38,851 bases of DNA, taken from Clostridia bacterium. Lineage in GTDB: Bacteria > Bacillota > Clostridia > Oscillospirales > CAG-272. Shown here piece after piece: positions 22,502 through 29,448 of the stretch. A program made the translations under genes and the position numbers. The DNA lies in assembly GCA_017399145.1 (NCBI GenBank), contig JAFQEG010000008.1, positions 1 through 38,851 on the forward strand, in the 5' to 3' direction. How positions within the stretch are numbered: the stretch's first letter is position 1; each line of letters starts with the position of its first letter. Below the pieces are notes generated by a model. It worked only from the letters and a program-made list of their open reading frames with translations. It did no database searches and was not told the origin of the DNA.

Positions 22502-23164
22502 ATGGGAAAATTTATTGCAATCGACGGTCTTGACGGGTCCGGAAAGGGTACACAAAGTGAAAAGCTTGTTGAGTATCTAAAAAGCCAAGGAAAAAAGGTA
22601 AGAGTCCTATCATTTCCAGTATATGAAAACGAAAGCTCAACCTTTGTAAAGATGTACCTAGAGGGCAAGCTAGGTGATAAGCCATCGGACACAAACGCAT
22701 ATGCAGCCTCAATGTTTTTTGCCTCTGACCGATACATAAGCTATGCAACTGACTGGAAAAGAGACATCGACGATAAGGACACCTACGTAATAGCAAATAG
22801 ATACACAACTGCAAACGCAGTGCATCAGCTATCAAAGCTACCCGAGGAGGAATGGGATAGATTTCTTGCTTGGCTATGGGATTTTGAATTTAAAAAGCTT
22901 GGATTACCTGAGCCTGAGTTGGTTTTATATCTTGAATTACCACCAAAGCTTTCACTATCACTAGTAAAGTCTAGAAGCAAAGAAACAGGACAAAAAATGG
23001 ATATTCATGAGCTTGATACAGAATATATGGAAAAGTGCTACGATGCTGCCTTATATTCCTGTGAAAAGCTAAATTGGAACAGAATTCAATGCTATGACGG
23101 TGATGTAATTCGTACACGTGAGGACATTTTTGAGGAAATAGCAAGCATAGTAGATAAGCTATAA
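22502..23164 (+). CDS. tmk: Thymidylate kinase
   Basis: This 220-residue P-loop kinase phosphorylates dTMP to dTDP for DNA synthesis. The P-loop is GLDGSGKGTQ (residues 9-18), a DRY motif (FASDRYISY) lies near residue 76, and ANRYTTANAVHQ near 98. A LID-type arginine region is seen at KSRSKETGQKMD near 158. The protein is slightly longer than the ~205-residue norm. AAGGAAAG precedes the ATG. The DJ-1 gene starts 9 bases after its stop, making tmk first in a compact three-gene operon. A related deoxynucleoside kinase activity cannot be excluded from sequence alone. Confidence 0.88.
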   Translation: MGKFIAIDGLDGSGKGTQSEKLVEYLKSQGKKVRVLSFPVYENESSTFVKMYLEGKLGDKPSDTNAYAASMFFASDRYISYATDWKRDIDDKDTYVIANRYTTANAVHQLSKLPEEEWDRFLAWLWDFEFKKLGLPEPELVLYLELPPKLSLSLVKSRSKETGQKMDIHELDTEYMEKCYDAALYSCEKLNWNRIQCYDGDVIRTREDIFEEIASIVDKL

Positions 23165-23173
23165 GGAGTTTTT

Positions 23174-23740
23174 ATGGTATATTTATTTTTAGCAGAGGGC
23201 TTCGAGGAGGTCGAGGCATTAACACCCCTTGATTTTCTAAGACGAGCAGGTGTTGACGTTACAACCGTATGCGTAGGAAATAGCTCTAATAAAATTGCAA
23301 CCGGCTCTCATAAAATACCAGTAGTGTGCGATATTAATGAGATGGACTTAGACAATACAGTCCCATTTGATATGATAATTTTACCAGGAGGCTTGCCAGG
23401 TGCAGATAATCTTAACGCAAGCAAGACAGTAAACCACTTTATAGAAAGAGCAGTCAACGAGGATAAGTATATTTGCGCAATTTGTGCAGCACCTTATATT
23501 CTAGGTGAAAGAGGCTTGCTAAAGGGGAAAGAGGCTTGCTGTTATCCAGGCTTTGAGGACAAGCTTATAGGTGCTACCGTATCACAAAAGGGTGTTGTAC
23601 GTGATGGCAAAATAATTACATCGAGAGCTATGGGTAAGGCTACTGACTTTGCCCTTGAAATAATTGACGTATTATGTGGCAATGAAATGAAGGAAAAGCT
23701 AAGGACATCGGTATTATATAATAAAGGAGATTTGCTATGA
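23174..23740 (+). CDS. DJ-1/PfpI family protein (YajL/ThiJ-like)
   Basis: The 188-residue protein has the DJ-1 fold signature: FLAEGFEEVEAL near the N-terminus with a conserved Glu, LPGGLPGADNL near 74-84, and the nucleophile elbow AICAAPYIL with its Cys near 101. Family members act as glyoxalase or deglycase-like stress proteins or chaperones, and the exact activity is debated. It lies 9 bases after tmk with GGAG before its ATG and overlaps the next gene by 4 bases. Confidence 0.88.
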   Translation: MVYLFLAEGFEEVEALTPLDFLRRAGVDVTTVCVGNSSNKIATGSHKIPVVCDINEMDLDNTVPFDMIILPGGLPGADNLNASKTVNHFIERAVNEDKYICAICAAPYILGERGLLKGKEACCYPGFEDKLIGATVSQKGVVRDGKIITSRAMGKATDFALEIIDVLCGNEMKEKLRTSVLYNKGDLL

Positions 23741-24345
23741 CACCGATTAAGAGAGAAAAGGACGTAATTAGAAAAGAATGCTCAGAAAAAAGAAATAGCA
23801 TAGACCTTGAAGAAAAGAAGCTAATGGACGAAAAGGTTTGCAAAGCTGTTGAATCCCTAGTTAGCTTTAGACATGCAGACATAATTCTATTATACGCGCC
23901 AATAAAGTCTGAAATAGACATACTTCCTATATTTACTCTAGCTAAGGAAAAGGGCAAAAAAGTAGCATTTCCAAAGTGCAACACCGAGGAAAGAACTATG
24001 AAATTCCACTTTGTTGATAGCATTGAGGAAATGACACCTCTTGCCTATGGCATAAGAGAGCCAAGTGAGGATTCACCGGTTTACGACCCAGAAACAACAC
24101 CAGGAGTTGCAATTTGCTTAGTACCAGGCTTAGCCTTTGACGTGTATGGCTATCGCTTAGGCTATGGAAAGGGCTATTACGATAAGTTTATGAATAAATT
24201 CCAAGGGTCAACTATTGGAATTGTATATTCAAATTTAATTTTGCCAAGCCTACCAAGAGGAAGGTACGATAAGCACTGTGATATAATGGTTACAGAAAAG
24301 GGTATAAAGCCAATAAAGCAAGAAAAGGAAACAAAAAGATTTTAA
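23737..24345 (+). CDS. 5-formyltetrahydrofolate cyclo-ligase
   Basis: This 202-residue enzyme converts 5-formyl-THF to 5,10-methenyl-THF with ATP, recycling stored folate. The family motifs are an N-terminal basic helix (RKECSEKRNSID), YAPIKSEIDI near 68, PGLAFDVYGYRLGYGKGYYDKF near 132-152, and a C-terminal HCDIMVTEKG. It starts with ATGA overlapping the DJ-1 stop, so the two are translationally coupled. A strong terminator closes the operon. Confidence 0.92.
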   Translation: MTPIKREKDVIRKECSEKRNSIDLEEKKLMDEKVCKAVESLVSFRHADIILLYAPIKSEIDILPIFTLAKEKGKKVAFPKCNTEERTMKFHFVDSIEEMTPLAYGIREPSEDSPVYDPETTPGVAICLVPGLAFDVYGYRLGYGKGYYDKFMNKFQGSTIGIVYSNLILPSLPRGRYDKHCDIMVTEKGIKPIKQEKETKRF

Positions 24346-24348
24346 AGG

Positions 24349-24387
24349 AATTGTGCAAGAGAAAAGAAGCCTCTTGCACAATTTTTT
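24349..24387 (+). terminator. Terminator of the tmk operon
   Basis: AATTGTGCAAGAG (24349-24361) pairs with CTCTTGCACAATT (24371-24383), followed by a T-run. Confidence 0.9.
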
Positions 24388-24492
24388 ATAGGATTTCTTT
24401 AAAATAATTAACGAGAAAACGAGAGATAACAAGAGAAAAATAGAGAAAAAATGAGCATATAACGAAAAAATTAATTTTTATCAAAAAAGGTA

Positions 24493-24521
24493 TTGACACC
24501 TAACCCTCTGCGTGATATAAT
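24493..24521 (+). promoter_or_regulatory. Promoter of rplM-rpsI
   Basis: Consensus TTGACA (24493-24498) and TATAAT (24516-24521) are spaced by 17 bases. The upstream 24400-24480 is purine-rich with recurring GAGA words, possibly an UP-like region. Confidence 0.9.
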
Positions 24522-24579
24522 AATTGAGCAATAAAACAAGGGCGAAAGCCTAATCACATTAAATTTGGAGGATTTCAAA

Positions 24580-25008
24580 ATGTCAACATTTATGGCAAAC
24601 AACACCATTGAGCGTAAATGGTATGTTATTGATGCTGCAAATAAGCCACTTGGTAAGACAGCTGTTGCTGCTGCTAACATTCTAAGAGGTAAGCATCGTC
24701 CAGAATTCACACCACATGCTGACTGTGGCGAATTCGTAATCATTATCAACGCAGCAAAGGCTATTCTTACAGGTAAGAAGCTTGAGCAAAAGTACTACAG
24801 ACGTCACTCTGGTTACATCGGTGGTCTTAAGGAAGTACAATACAAGACTCTTATGGCAACAAAGCCAGAGCTTGCTATGCAGCTTGCAGTAAAGGGTATG
24901 CTCCCACACAACCACATCGGCGATAAGTCTATCACAAGACTTAAGGTATACGCTGGTGCAAATCACGAGCAACAGGCTCAAAAGCCTATCACTGTTGACG
25001 TGAAATAA
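24580..25008 (+). CDS. rplM: 50S ribosomal protein L13
   Basis: The 142-residue protein, normal for L13, shows [33 protein letters not shown] and AVKGMLPHN. The ATG at 24580 is used: GGAGG is 8 bases upstream, whereas the TTG at 24565 overlaps it. Two-gene operon with rpsI, the universal order. Confidence 0.97.
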   Translation: MSTFMANNTIERKWYVIDAANKPLGKTAVAAANILRGKHRPEFTPHADCGEFVIIINAAKAILTGKKLEQKYYRRHSGYIGGLKEVQYKTLMATKPELAMQLAVKGMLPHNHIGDKSITRLKVYAGANHEQQAQKPITVDVK

Positions 25009-25030
25009 TTCTTGGAAAGGATAGAAGAAA

Positions 25031-25432
25031 ATGTATCAAAGTGCTAAACCATATTACTACGGAACAGGTAGAAGAAAAAAATCAGTAGCTCGTGTTCGTC
25101 TTTATCCTGGTACAGGCGTTATTACAATTAACGGCAGAGACATCGACCAATACTTTGGTCTTGAAACACTTAAGCTCATCGTAAACCAACCATTTGGTGT
25201 TACTGAAACAACAGGTAAGTTCGACATCGTTGCAAACGTTGTTGGCGGTGGTATCTCAGGTCAAGCTGGTGCAATCCGTCACGGTGTTGCAAGAGCATTG
25301 CTCACAGTTGATGAGACATATCGTCCTTCACTTAAGAAGGCTGGCCTTCTCACACGTGACCCACGTATGAAGGAAAGAAAGAAGTACGGTCTCAAGGCTG
25401 CTCGTCGTGCACCACAGTTCTCAAAGAGATAA
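25031..25432 (+). CDS. rpsI: 30S ribosomal protein S9
   Basis: The 133-residue protein starts with a short extension followed by [16 protein letters not shown] and ends with the basic [17 protein letters not shown] tail that reaches into the P site. It lies 22 bases after rplM with GGAAAGGA before the ATG. A hairpin terminator follows. Confidence 0.97.
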   Translation: MYQSAKPYYYGTGRRKKSVARVRLYPGTGVITINGRDIDQYFGLETLKLIVNQPFGVTETTGKFDIVANVVGGGISGQAGAIRHGVARALLTVDETYRPSLKKAGLLTRDPRMKERKKYGLKAARRAPQFSKR

Positions 25433-25456
25433 GTTCTTATTTCTACGGATTATATC

Positions 25457-25485
25457 AAAAAGCTCTGTTTCGGCAGGGCTTTTTG
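25457..25485 (+). terminator. Terminator of rplM-rpsI
   Basis: AAAAAGCTCTG (25457-25467) pairs with CAGGGCTTTTT (25474-25484, one G-U pair). Confidence 0.8.
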
Positions 25486-25489
25486 TTAT

Positions 25490-25536
25490 GTAGGGGCGTT
25501 CATTGAACGCCCGCGGGCGCCGATGGTCGCCCCTAC
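25490..25536. repeat. GC-rich palindromic intergenic repeat (MITE/REP-like)
   Basis: GTAGGGGCG at 25490-25498 is inverted as CGCCCCTAC at 25528-25536. Between them are GTTCA/TGAAC and the 12-bp palindrome CGCCCGCGGGCG. Base composition is far more GC-rich than the surroundings. Intergenic repeats with GTAGGGGCG ends are common in gut Clostridia, as I recall. No gene is present. Confidence 0.75.
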
Positions 25537-25576
25537 GGACAATGGCGGTTCAATTTGTAAAAATTCTGCCGTCCTA

Positions 25577-25605
25577 TTTACTTTTGTTGAAAATTATGGT
25601 ATAAT
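25577..25605 (+). promoter_or_regulatory. Promoter of the lipoprotein at 25648
   Basis: TATAAT (25600-25605) has a weaker -35, TTTACT (25577-25582), 17 bases upstream. Confidence 0.55.
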
Positions 25606-25647
25606 ACAATTGGTGCGTAAACTTGAACTAAAAAGGTGAAACAATTT

Positions 25648-26154
25648 ATGAAAAAGGTATTATCATTTATATGTGTCTTGTGTTGTCTTTTGCTTCTCGT
25701 CGGTTGTGACCCGGGAACAAATCATATTGATAGAGATGAGCTGTTCGCTAATACGGTGAAAATTGAACTCTATGATTACAAAAATGAAAATCCCGAACTT
25801 CTTCGCATCAATGGAAAGGAAAAACCAAGATTCGATTTTAACAAGGCAACTTTAATTGCGACTCTAGATGAATCTGATTTTGAAAATATTTTGAATGATA
25901 TAGCAGAGGATGAATATCTGGTCTTTGGAACTGCCTTGAACGAACCGATGGGAAAAACATTAGTCTTACATCAAAGCAATGGCAATATGATTGTTTTATT
26001 TGGATGTACCTATACAGACGATAATAACAAAACCTTTTATTATGGAGATTGCAACGTATTTGACTCCGAGGGGGTGTTTGTTGAGAATGTAGGTGATGTC
26101 GGACATCTGTTTGGTGATATGATAGAATCCAAATATTTTCAAGCTACACCATAG
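25648..26154 (+). CDS. Small lipoprotein of unknown function
   Basis: The 168-residue protein has MKKVLSFICV...LLLLVGC, a lipoprotein signal with the lipobox LVGC and its cysteine near residue 20. The mature domain has alternating charged and aromatic residues (e.g. KTLVLHQSNGNMIVLFGCTY, FYYGDCNVF), giving a beta-rich impression, but no family I recognise. The ATG at 25648 is chosen because AAAGGTGA lies 8 bases upstream; the GTG at 25636 is part of that site. It has its own promoter. Downstream is the ACGATA repeat array, ended by a terminator. Confidence 0.72.
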   Translation: MKKVLSFICVLCCLLLLVGCDPGTNHIDRDELFANTVKIELYDYKNENPELLRINGKEKPRFDFNKATLIATLDESDFENILNDIAEDEYLVFGTALNEPMGKTLVLHQSNGNMIVLFGCTYTDDNNKTFYYGDCNVFDSEGVFVENVGDVGHLFGDMIESKYFQATP

Positions 26155-26166
26155 ACAAATATGATT

Positions 26167-26290
26167 TTTGGTGCAAATTTGGTGCAACACTTTATCAAAC
26201 GATACTCACGATATTCACGATATCGCACGAAAACACACGATAAATCTACGATATCACACGATATTTCATGCTATTCACGATATCAAACGG
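26167..26290. repeat. Iteron-like array: phased ACGATA repeats
   Basis: TTTGGTGCAA occurs twice (26167-26176 and 26178-26187). It is followed by ACGATA or close forms beginning at 26199, 26208, 26217, 26227, 26237, 26248, 26258, 26277 and 26287, that is every 9-11 bases, about one helical turn. Most units read (T/C)CACGATAT. An open frame passes through but encodes only the repeat (SRYSRYR) and has no ribosome-binding site, so I do not call a gene. Beyond it are a terminator and the promoter of the XRE gene; nothing else is seen in 26155-26495. Confidence 0.75.
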
Positions 26291-26321
26291 TATTGCTAAA
26301 ACTCAAAGAGATAACAACATC

Positions 26322-26350
26322 AAAAAGCAAGACCGGGGTCTTGCTTTTTT
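26322..26350 (+). terminator. Terminator after the repeat array
   Basis: AAAAAGCAAGAC (26322-26333) pairs with GTCTTGCTTTTT (26338-26349) over CGGG, with a T-run. If transcription from the lipoprotein promoter continues to here, the array is part of its 3' untranslated RNA. Confidence 0.85.
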
Positions 26351-26444
26351 GTATCTATCTAGTTAAATCTAAACACTTACCCCATTATTTTTTGAAATAT
26401 GACCATACTATTAGTTGAAAAAGCCCCACTCAACCAATGGTATG

Positions 26445-26473
26445 TTGACTTTCTTTCAAAACTAACCTACACT
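26445..26473 (+). promoter_or_regulatory. Possible promoter of the XRE membrane regulator
   Basis: TTGACT (26445-26450) and TACACT (26468-26473) are spaced by 17 bases, 22 bases before the ATG. Confidence 0.45.
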
Positions 26474-26495
26474 AAAGATGGAAGGAGGAGAAAAA

Positions 26496-27107
26496 ATGAA
26501 TCAAGCAAAAATAGGAAGCTTTATTGCCCAGTGCCGAAAGGAAAAAGGGCTTACACAGGCACAGCTTGCAGAAAAATTAAACATAACGGATAGAGCCGTG
26601 TCAAAATGGGAAACAGGACGTGCAATGCCTGATTCCTCAATTATGCTAGAATTGTGCGAAATTTTAGGAATTACAGTAAACGATTTGTTAAGTGGGGAGG
26701 TAGTTACCGTGGATAATTACAATAAGGAATTAGAAAACAATTTACTAGAAATGGTAAGGCAAAAGGAACAAGCAGATAAAAGATTATTAACCTTTGAAAT
26801 CATAACGGGTACTAGTTGTATTGCCGTATTGCTTGGCTTGTGTGTCATTGCTGCGTATGCACAAATAGAGGATTGGTTAAGAATTTTACTAATAGTAATT
26901 GGTATGGTGCCAACTATCATAGCGTGTCCATTTATGATAAAAATTGAGCAAACTGCAGGTTACTATAAGTGTGAAAAATGTGGTCATAGATATATTCCAA
27001 CCTACACAAGTGTATTTTTCTCAATGCATTTTGGTAGGACTAGATATATGAAGTGCCCAAAATGTGGCAAAAGGTCTTGGAATAAAAAGGTGCTTACAAA
27101 GGAATAA
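26496..27107 (+). CDS. XRE-family regulator with two membrane helices and a zinc ribbon
   Basis: The 203-residue protein begins with a Cro/C1-type helix-turn-helix (residues 5-62: GLTQAQLAEKLNITDRAVSKWETGRAMPD). A charged linker follows, then two hydrophobic helices (about 100-122 and 127-148), and a C-terminal CEKC...CPKC pair (Cys 159, 162, 187, 190) that looks like a zinc ribbon. The domain order suggests a membrane-bound DNA-binding protein with a metal- or redox-sensitive tail. XRE proteins with membrane helices are known in Clostridia, but their roles are mostly unknown. AGGAGGAG is 5 bases before the ATG. It is monocistronic. Confidence 0.82.
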   Translation: MNQAKIGSFIAQCRKEKGLTQAQLAEKLNITDRAVSKWETGRAMPDSSIMLELCEILGITVNDLLSGEVVTVDNYNKELENNLLEMVRQKEQADKRLLTFEIITGTSCIAVLLGLCVIAAYAQIEDWLRILLIVIGMVPTIIACPFMIKIEQTAGYYKCEKCGHRYIPTYTSVFFSMHFGRTRYMKCPKCGKRSWNKKVLTKE

Positions 27108-27110
27108 AGA

Positions 27111-27136
27111 AAAAACTCTGCCTTGCAGAGTTTTTT
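27111..27136 (+). terminator. Terminator of the XRE membrane regulator
   Basis: AAAAACTCTGC (27111-27121) pairs with GCAGAGTTTTT (27125-27135), with more T following. Confidence 0.88.
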
Positions 27137-27198
27137 TCTTTACTATTTTTATTATCTATGATAAAATAATAGTATATAATCCTTAAGGAGACTATAAA

Positions 27199-27768
27199 AT
27201 GAAAAATTTAGGAACTCAAACAATAGAAACAGAAAGACTAATTTTAAGAAGAATTTCTGGAAATGATGCAGAAAATGGCTTTAAAAACTGGACAAGCGAC
27301 CCAAATGTAACTACGTATTTAAGATGGAAGCCTCACGAAAGCGTTGAATATACAAGAGGAGTTTTTGAAAGATGGGCAGGCTTTTATGATGACCCTGCCT
27401 ATTATCAATGGACCGTAGAGTTAAAGGAAATCGGTCAACCGATAGGCACTTTTACAGGCTTTGATGTTGATGAAAATGTTGAGAAGGTACAAATTGGATA
27501 TTGTATAGGCAGTAAATGGTGGAGAAGAGGCATAGCAACCGAGGCACTAAATGCATTACTTGACTTCTTTTTTAATAAGGTTGGTGTCAACAGAGTCGAG
27601 GCAAGACACGACACAAATAACCCAAACTCGGGCAAGGTAATGAAAAAATGTGGTATGAAATACGAGGGCACCTACAGGCAAGCCTATATAAACAACACAG
27701 GCTTAGTTGACGTATCAATGTATAGCATTTTAGCAAAGGAATATTTTGATAAATCTTTACAATGGTAA
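27199..27768 (+). CDS. GNAT N-acetyltransferase, RimJ/RimL-like
   Basis: The 189-residue protein has the order typical of the RimJ/RimL branch: IETERLILRRISGNDA at the start, a WTSDPNVTTYLRW segment, IGYCIGSKWWRRGIATEALNALL (acetyl-CoA-binding motif A, about 97-119), and NPNSGKVMKKCGMKYEGTYRQA near the end. Such enzymes acetylate protein N-termini, amino acids or small amines, and the substrate cannot be read from sequence. TAAGGAG lies 8 bases before the ATG. It sits among small regulators in an accessory-looking stretch. Confidence 0.9.
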   Translation: MKNLGTQTIETERLILRRISGNDAENGFKNWTSDPNVTTYLRWKPHESVEYTRGVFERWAGFYDDPAYYQWTVELKEIGQPIGTFTGFDVDENVEKVQIGYCIGSKWWRRGIATEALNALLDFFFNKVGVNRVEARHDTNNPNSGKVMKKCGMKYEGTYRQAYINNTGLVDVSMYSILAKEYFDKSLQW

Positions 27769-27775
27769 ATAAATG

Positions 27776-27804
27776 TTGACATAAAGTAAAAAATATGTTA
27801 TCAT
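27776..27804 (+). promoter_or_regulatory. Promoter of the XRE gene at 27827
   Basis: TTGACA (27776-27781) and TATCAT (27799-27804) are spaced by 17 bases, 8 bases after the GNAT stop codon. Confidence 0.6.
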
Positions 27805-27826
27805 AAAATTGAAGGGTGGTGAAAAA

Positions 27827-28444
27827 ATGTATATAAGTTATTCGAAACTATGGAAACTACTTGTGGACAAAGAAATAACTAAAACTGAGCTTTTAGAAAT
27901 TTCGGGAATCAGTTCAAGGACCTTATCCAAGCTTACTAAAAACCAAACAGTAACAACAGACACACTTTTAACTATTTGCAAATCCCTTAATTGTGATATT
28001 TCTGATATTATGGAAGTGTGTTCAGAGGAAGAGAATATAAGTCTTTATCAAGCCTTCAAAAGGGATAAAAGGTTAATTGGTAAGGATGAGCTTTGTACAA
28101 CGTATCAGTTGAGCTACCGAAACAAGGAATATACAATTAAAATAACAAATAAAAGTGCCACAAAGCACACATTTGTTCATTGTCAAATGGGTAGCATAAT
28201 CTGGGAACAGCTTTACCCGTTGGGCATTCGTCCTGTTAGCGAAAAAACTAATCTGTCAAAGAAAAGCTTTGCTATTGACAACACCCGTGGTATTTTTGTA
28301 ATCAAGGGCAATCCAAATTATATAAAAGGGCAGGGCGAAAACGGATATCTTCACCCAAAGAATATACCAACAAAGCAAGATGACATTTACATCATGACTC
28401 TTGCTGAGTTGAAGCTAGTAGATGCAAAAAAAGAGTGGAATTGA
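27827..28444 (+). CDS. XRE-type HTH protein with an unknown C-terminal domain
   Basis: The 205-residue protein has an N-terminal helix-turn-helix of the short HTH_26/YozG style (about 1-66: KTELLEISGISSRTLSKLTKNQTVTTDTLLTICKSL). A ~135-residue C-terminal domain contains THTFVHCQMGS-like sequence, QLYPLGIRPVSEKTNLSKKSF and NPNYIKGQGENGYLHP. I do not recognise the second domain; it is compact and looks enzymatic or ligand-binding rather than membrane-bound. GGGTGGTG is 6 bases before the ATG; a TTG at 27809 lies ahead of this site and is rejected. Its stop is 15 bases from the end of the convergent small XRE gene. Confidence 0.75.
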   Translation: MYISYSKLWKLLVDKEITKTELLEISGISSRTLSKLTKNQTVTTDTLLTICKSLNCDISDIMEVCSEEENISLYQAFKRDKRLIGKDELCTTYQLSYRNKEYTIKITNKSATKHTFVHCQMGSIIWEQLYPLGIRPVSEKTNLSKKSFAIDNTRGIFVIKGNPNYIKGQGENGYLHPKNIPTKQDDIYIMTLAELKLVDAKKEWN

Positions 28445-28459
28445 TTCCACTCTTATGTT

Positions 28460-28696
28460 TTATAAATCCTCAAATATCAAAAACTTGTGTACAGGGATAT
28501 CTAGAGCCTTTGAAATGTCAAAAAGAGTATCTAAGGAAATTGCTTTTTGAATATTTGGCGCTTCGACGTGACCAATAAAAGCAGGAGTTTTATCTATTTT
28601 TTCAGCTAATTGCTCTTGGGTAAGACCTCTGTATTTTCTGTAATATGCGATTTTAAGCCCTAATTGCATATATTCAAATTCATAATCAAGCTTCAT
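28460..28696 (-). CDS. Small XRE-family repressor
   Basis: This 78-residue protein is almost only a Cro/C1 helix-turn-helix: LGLKIAYYRKYRGLTQEQLAEKIDKTPAFIGHVEAP, then SLDTLFDISKALDIPVHKFL. GAGGTGA is 6 bases before the ATG. It is divergent from a small membrane-protein gene whose consensus promoter carries an inverted repeat at its start point. A repressor of that gene is the simplest reading, but this is inference. Confidence 0.88.
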   Translation of the reverse strand: MKLDYEFEYMQLGLKIAYYRKYRGLTQEQLAEKIDKTPAFIGHVEAPNIQKAISLDTLFDISKALDIPVHKFLIFEDL

Positions 28697-28741
28697 AATT
28701 AGTCACCTCACTAATATTATTGTACCAAAAAAAATTATATA

Positions 28742-28770
28742 TTGACAGGGACTAGAAAATATGATATAAT
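28742..28770 (+). promoter_or_regulatory. Promoter of the membrane-protein gene at 28860
   Basis: Consensus TTGACA (28742-28747) and TATAAT (28765-28770) are spaced by 17 bases. Confidence 0.88.
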
Positions 28771-28783
28771 ATCTAACAGATAT
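28769..28783. promoter_or_regulatory. Candidate operator overlapping the promoter
   Basis: ATATCT-AAC-AGATAT is a perfect inverted repeat that starts in the -10 and covers the expected start point. A second palindrome, TGCACGTGCA, lies at 28795-28804. Both are suitable sites for the divergent XRE repressor. Confidence 0.5.
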
Positions 28784-28859
28784 AAAATAATAATTGCACG
28801 TGCATTATATCTTGAAAATCGAGGCTTAAATAAAAGTTCAACGCAAAAGGAGAACCAAA

Positions 28860-29336
28860 ATGAACACAGGAAAAATATTCGATTATAAGAAAAGTAGGTC
28901 AATGTTTTTGACAATTGCTATATTTTCAATAGTAAATTTATTTGCAATTACCTTTAGTGATAGGTATTTTATATTTTCATCGTATTTCACTCAGCTTATT
29001 GCATATGTAGGTGCGGAATTATACATAGAATTTAATCAAGAGATTATAGTTCTCATAGGCTTTGTAGGATTGGGAATAGTAAGCATTATTCCATATGTTT
29101 TGTGCTTCATTCTTTCAAAAAAGAGAATTGGCTGGCAGATAGCAGGCATAGCTTTGTTTGCAATAGATTCTTTGCTGTTTTTGATAGATTTTGTTAGCCT
29201 TTTGTCAGAGGGATATTATGGTGGAATAACAGATTTAATTGTTCGCATAGTAATAATTGTAATGCTTGTTTGTGGAACAATAGGTGGATTTAAGGAAAGA
29301 AGAGAGCAACAAAAACAAGAACCCCCACAAGAATAA
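28860..29336 (+). CDS. Four-helix membrane protein of unknown function
   Basis: The 158-residue protein has four hydrophobic segments (about 14-32, 56-87 as one or two, 93-113, 121-142) and a charged, Gln/Pro-rich C-terminal tail. I recognise no family. AAAGGAG precedes the ATG by 7 bases. It has a consensus promoter with a candidate operator and a strong terminator, and faces the XRE gene. A repressor/membrane-protein arrangement like this is seen in immunity, stress or phage-derived modules. Confidence 0.7.
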   Translation: MNTGKIFDYKKSRSMFLTIAIFSIVNLFAITFSDRYFIFSSYFTQLIAYVGAELYIEFNQEIIVLIGFVGLGIVSIIPYVLCFILSKKRIGWQIAGIALFAIDSLLFLIDFVSLLSEGYYGGITDLIVRIVIIVMLVCGTIGGFKERREQQKQEPPQE

Positions 29337-29368
29337 AAAAGATTACGCAAAATGCGTAATCTTTTTTT
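29335..29368 (+). terminator. Terminator of the four-helix membrane protein
   Basis: AAAAAAGATTACGCA pairs with TGCGTAATCTTTTTT (29335-29349 with 29353-29367). Confidence 0.92.
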
Positions 29369-29411
29369 GTTGTTTATAAGCAAAAAGTCTACCTAATTAA
29401 TATATAATAAA

Positions 29412-29434
29412 ACTCCCCGAAAAAATCGGGGAGT
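29412..29434 (-). terminator. Terminator after rplA
   Basis: ACTCCCCGA (29412-29420) pairs with TCGGGGAGT (29426-29434), followed on the minus strand by TTTTATT. It ends the rpmG-secE-nusG-rplK-rplA operon before any rplJ. Confidence 0.85.
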
Positions 29435-29448
29435 AATTTTATTAAAGA

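Noticed and set aside
26167-26290. CRISPR array
   Set aside because: Units are 6-10 bases at 10-base spacing, with no spacers of 30 bases and no cas genes.
26161-26418. 85-codon frame across the ACGATA array
   Set aside because: Encoded SRY repeats arise from the DNA repeats. There is no ribosome-binding site, and the frame runs through a terminator.
25600-29340. Prophage or integrative element
   Set aside because: No integrase, terminase, portal, relaxase or plasmid replication gene is present. Small regulators and a repeat array alone are not enough.
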